Shown: one piece after another, positions 61,288 through 64,000 of the stretch
Position numbering within the stretch: the stretch's first letter is position 1
Layout of the letters: each line of letters starts with the position of its first letter
Notes under the pieces: model-generated
The model's input: only the letters and a program-made list of their open reading frames with translations
Told to the model about the DNA's origin: nothing
Databases searched by the model: none
From: Undibacterium parvum
Lineage (GTDB): Bacteria > Pseudomonadota > Gammaproteobacteria > Burkholderiales > Burkholderiaceae_D
Direction: 5' to 3'
NCBI RefSeq assembly: GCF_003955735.1
Contig: NZ_CP034464.1
Coordinates: 1,178,001-1,242,000, forward strand
DNA length: 64,000 bases
Translations under genes and position numbers: made by a program

Positions 61288-63028
61288 CAAGGCTGGCCTC
61301 CAATTGTTGGTAGCGCCACTGACTGGCATACCAACCATCCGCAGCTAGCAGTTCGGTATGCCTGCCTTGTTCAAAAATTTTCCCTTCGCGCAGCACCACG
61401 ATGTGATCGGCATCTGCCACCGCACTGAGCCTATGGCTGACGATGATGGCGCTGCGTTGGCTATGCTGCTGACGCAGTTGCGCCAGATGTTGCAGGATAC
61501 GGGTTTCGGTATCGGTATCGACCGCCGATAAGGCGTCATCGAGCAGCAGCAAAGGGCTATCAGTTAGCAATGCGCGCGCGATCGCTACCCGCTGCCTTTG
61601 ACCGCCCGACAAGGTCACGCCACGCTCACCGACCGCCGTGTCGTAATCCTCTGGGAAACGCAAAATATCCTCATGCACTGCCGCCAGTTCGGCCGCATGC
61701 ATGATCTGCGCACGCGTCGCATCAGGATTACTCAGGGCGATATTGCTGGCAATCGAGGCCGAAAACAGAAATGGCTCTTGCGCCACCCAATTGACCGCAC
61801 TGCGCAAACTATGCAAACGGTAGTCGGCCAGCGCATGAGCACCCCATTCCAGTCGCCCTTGCTGCGCTTCGAACTGCCGCAGGATCAATCTCACGACGCT
61901 AGATTTACCGGAACCGGTAGGGCCGACTATACCCAGCGTCTGCCCAGCTGCCAGACTAATGCTGACGTCATTGAGCGCAGGCTGTTGTTGGCCAGGGTAA
62001 GCAAAAATGACATGCTGCAAACTGAGCGTGCCGAACGGTGCCGTCTCGTGCTGGCCCTTATCTTGCACCGTCAGCTCCTCATCGAGCACTGGTTGCAGGC
62101 GCGCCCAAGCGGCCTTGCCACGCTCTAGCAGCGACAAGACCCAGCCAGCCGCGAACATAGGCCAGATCAACTGACCCAGATACATACTGAAACTGGTCAG
62201 TACCCCTATCGTCATTTCACCGTTCCAGACCAGATAACCACCGACGCCTAAAGTGAGGGCGCCGGCCGCCGTCAGCGCACCGCCTACCGCTGGCTCATAG
62301 GCCGCCTCCCAGCTTTGCGATTTCAGGCTGGCTTGTGAAGCTTGCTCGGCCAACTCGGCAAATTGGGACGCACTGCGCTGCTCCAGACCCAAAGCACGCA
62401 AGGTACGGACTCCAGACAAGGTCTCTTGCACCTGATCATTGAGTTGACTAAAGCGATCGAGCGAATCGCGTGAGGCATCATGCACGTGATGCGTGATCTT
62501 CTTAAAGGCCCAGCCCATAAAAGGAAACGGCAATAAGGCCACCAGCGCCAGACGCCAATCCACACCTAACAACATCATGCCTATCACCAGCACAAAGGTC
62601 ATCGAGCCATCAAAGCCCGCCAGCGCGGCCTCGCCCGCGGCCAGTTCTATGGCATCGGCATCGTTAGTGCCTAAGGCCATTAAATCGCCAGTGCGTTGAG
62701 TCTGAAAAAAACCTGGACTTTGCAAACTCAGCCTTTGATACAAGCGGGTGCGCAACTCGACCCCGAGTTGGTAAGATGCGGCAAACAATTGCATGCGCCA
62801 ACCCACCCGCAAAAAGTAAATCGCCGCCCCCATCAAGACCAGAGTGGCTAGTTCCAGCAACAGGCCTTGGCTATCCAGACTATGCGCGACCATGCCATCG
62901 ATCACCGCACCCACCTTGCGTGGTATCAGCACCGTGAGTATCGCCACTGTCAGTAGCATGGCCGCTGCCGCCAGATAATGGCGCAGATGGCGACGTATAA
63001 ATTGATTTAAGAGTTGATACAGGGTCAT
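61277..63028 (-). CDS. mdlA: ABC exporter half-transporter (MdlA-like)
   Basis: A 583-residue half-transporter: six-helix transmembrane domain (LLTVAILTVLIPRKVGAVIDGM onward) and a nucleotide-binding domain with Walker A GPTGSGKSS, signature LSGGQRQRVAIARAL and Walker B LLLLDDALSAVD. The Walker B catalytic glutamate is replaced by Asp (DD instead of DE), as in E. coli MdlA, so one ATP site of the heterodimer is degenerate. It overlaps its partner by 11 bp and opens the pair. Confidence 0.93.
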   Translation of the reverse strand: MTLYQLLNQFIRRHLRHYLAAAAMLLTVAILTVLIPRKVGAVIDGMVAHSLDSQGLLLELATLVLMGAAIYFLRVGWRMQLFAASYQLGVELRTRLYQRLSLQSPGFFQTQRTGDLMALGTNDADAIELAAGEAALAGFDGSMTFVLVIGMMLLGVDWRLALVALLPFPFMGWAFKKITHHVHDASRDSLDRFSQLNDQVQETLSGVRTLRALGLEQRSASQFAELAEQASQASLKSQSWEAAYEPAVGGALTAAGALTLGVGGYLVWNGEMTIGVLTSFSMYLGQLIWPMFAAGWVLSLLERGKAAWARLQPVLDEELTVQDKGQHETAPFGTLSLQHVIFAYPGQQQPALNDVSISLAAGQTLGIVGPTGSGKSSVVRLILRQFEAQQGRLEWGAHALADYRLHSLRSAVNWVAQEPFLFSASIASNIALSNPDATRAQIMHAAELAAVHEDILRFPEDYDTAVGERGVTLSGGQRQRVAIARALLTDSPLLLLDDALSAVDTDTETRILQHLAQLRQQHSQRSAIIVSHRLSAVADADHIVVLREGKIFEQGRHTELLAADGWYASQWRYQQLEASLDAA

Positions 63029-63090
63029 GCCTTACCTTCAATAATTGTGAATGCCATGCCAGCGCTCATGTTTCCCACTTTTAAAAACAG

Positions 63091-63124
63091 ACAATCCGCT
63101 CACCCTTGCGAGTGAGCGGATTGT
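63091..63124 (-). terminator. Terminator of the prolyl oligopeptidase gene
   Basis: Perfect 13-bp stem ACAATCCGCTCAC / GTGAGCGGATTGT with an 8-nt loop. On the minus strand it is followed by CTGTTTTTAAAA, 36 bp after the stop codon of the peptidase gene. Confidence 0.8.
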
Positions 63125-63160
63125 AGTGGATTTTCGAACGAAGAGAAAAAGCTCAGCGCA

Positions 63161-64000
63161 CTAGCGTACTACATGAGCTGCATTATCCCACTTCAGCATG
63201 TTCCACAGGAAGCTATAGGTAATTGCGCTCATATCGGCTTTTTGTGCATTGTTGGCTGCGCCACCATGTCCGCCTTCTATGTTCTCGTAGTACCAGACGT
63301 TCGCATGGCCCTGATCCATCATTTTCGCTGCCATTTTACGCGCATGGCCGGGATGCACCCTATCGTCGCGGGTAGAGGTAATGAACAAAACATTAGGATA
63401 TTTCACCTCGGCTTTGAGGTTCTGGTAAGGTGAATAGCGCTGGATGTAGTCCCATTCTGCCGGCACTTCCGGATTACCATATTCACCCATCCAGGAGGCG
63501 CCCGCCAGTAGTTTATTAAAGCGCTGCATGTCGAGCAAAGGCACTTGGCTCACCACGGCGTTAAACAATTCCGGACGCTGAGTCAGCGCCACGCCCGCCA
63601 ACAAGCCGCCGTTACTACCACCCATCGCGCCCAGATGTTGCGGACTGGTGATTTTGCTCGCGATCAGATCTTCTGCCACTGCGGCAAAATCATCATAGGC
63701 ACGCTGACGCTTTTCTTTGAGTGCCGCCTGATGCCAGCGCGGACCGAATTCGCCACCGCCTCGGATATTTGCCACGACATACACGCCACCTTTTTCCAGC
63801 CAGGATTTACCCAAACCACCCGAATAAGATGGTGTCAGGGAAATTTGAAAACCACCATAGCCGTACAGGAGCGTAGGGTTGCTAGCGTCGAATTTCACGT
63901 CTTTGCGGCGCACCATGAAGTAAGGCACCTTGGTACCGTCCTTGGAGTTGGCAAATTTTTGCAAAATTTCATACGGTGTCGCGTCAAAAAAACTCGGTGC
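63161..64000 (-). CDS. Prolyl oligopeptidase family protein, C-terminal part (runs off the window)
   Basis: The C-terminal 279 residues of an S9 serine peptidase; the N-terminal propeller domain lies beyond the right edge. The frame stays open through SFFDATPYEILQKFANS to base 64000, so the apparent internal start is not real. The catalytic triad is visible: GGSNGGLL (Ser), TSTRDDRVHPGHARKM (Asp) and EGGHGGA (His). It cleaves short proline-containing peptides. It is in the same direction as the ABC pair, separated by a terminator. Confidence 0.93.
   Translation of the reverse strand, partial: APSFFDATPYEILQKFANSKDGTKVPYFMVRRKDVKFDASNPTLLYGYGGFQISLTPSYSGGLGKSWLEKGGVYVVANIRGGGEFGPRWHQAALKEKRQRAYDDFAAVAEDLIASKITSPQHLGAMGGSNGGLLAGVALTQRPELFNAVVSQVPLLDMQRFNKLLAGASWMGEYGNPEVPAEWDYIQRYSPYQNLKAEVKYPNVLFITSTRDDRVHPGHARKMAAKMMDQGHANVWYYENIEGGHGGAANNAQKADMSAITYSFLWNMLKWDNAAHVVR

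Noticed and set aside
63962..63964. A TTG start for the prolyl oligopeptidase fragment
   Set aside because: The frame stays open and conserved-looking through to base 64000, so the gene continues beyond the window.
1..64000. tRNA, rRNA or transposase genes
   Set aside because: I looked for cloverleaf-like GGTTCGANTCC patterns, rRNA motifs and DDE/Y1 transposase reading frames and found none; a tRNAscan-SE or ISfinder run would be decisive.

Overview
The window looks like a piece of a betaproteobacterial chromosome, most likely order Burkholderiales and close to the Oxalobacteraceae (Undibacterium-like). This is inferred from gene content and order: an ahcY-metF operon with an S-adenosylhomocysteine (SAH) riboswitch, a Lys/Ala/Pro-repeat histone H1-like protein, the kdsD-kdsC-lptCAB-rpoN-hpf cluster, and pilMNOPQ-aroKB-dgt divergent from a PBP1A gene. 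Base composition is moderate, about half G+C by eye. I see no rRNA, tRNA, prophage, insertion-sequence transposase or CRISPR array. The last gene (prolyl oligopeptidase) runs off the right end.

Layout. 1-3.7 kb: an AsnC/Lrp regulator divergent from a cystathionine beta-lyase-like enzyme, then a periplasmic cupin, a LysE exporter and a 54-residue rubredoxin. 3.7-8.9 kb: a Tat-exported ferritin-like protein with a c-type cytochrome, divergent from a small PstS-like protein and a porin-like barrel; then an unrecognised 359-residue protein divergent from a helix-turn-helix regulator with four C-terminal cysteines. The two divergent promoters of this block share a nearly identical 42-bp sequence containing an imperfect palindrome. 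This suggests a local redox or Fe-S-controlled regulon and is the most novel-looking unit here. 9-11.4 kb: cytosine deaminase-like amidohydrolase and a LacI regulator. 11.4-18 kb: yggT, the histone-like repeat protein, and class Ia ribonucleotide reductase nrdA-nrdB with tandem NrdR boxes. 18-24.4 kb: LysE exporter/AraC regulator, Sel1-repeat protein, cytidine deaminase, dienelactone hydrolase, thioesterase and a branched-chain amino-acid-type binding protein. 24.4-28.3 kb: a large membrane/TPR-like protein coupled to an M48 metalloprotease.

28.6-32.3 kb: SAH riboswitch-ahcY-yvlD-metF (methyl cycle) and apt. 32.4-40 kb: a Kef-type antiporter, then the Kdo/LPS-transport cluster kdsD-kdsC-lptC-lptA-lptB-rpoN-hpf. 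40.4-45.1 kb: an enoyl-CoA hydratase/HIBYL-CoA hydrolase-like protein, a DUF4197 protein, dgt and a single-frame aroK-aroB fusion. 45.2-51.8 kb: a Big-1-like Ig lipoprotein attached to the end of the type IV pilus operon pilMNOPQ. 52-59.4 kb: two PBP1A paralogues flanking cyaY, lptM and the msrQ/msrP methionine sulfoxide repair pair. 59.5-63 kb: a heterodimeric MdlA/MdlB-type ABC exporter.

Between genes the window carries at least three families of dispersed palindromic repeats: six copies of a hairpin of about 60-65 bp, two copies of a 119-131 bp MITE-like element, and one full plus one partial copy of an element with ACTTACGCAAAA ends. There is also an isolated perfect 36-bp palindrome.
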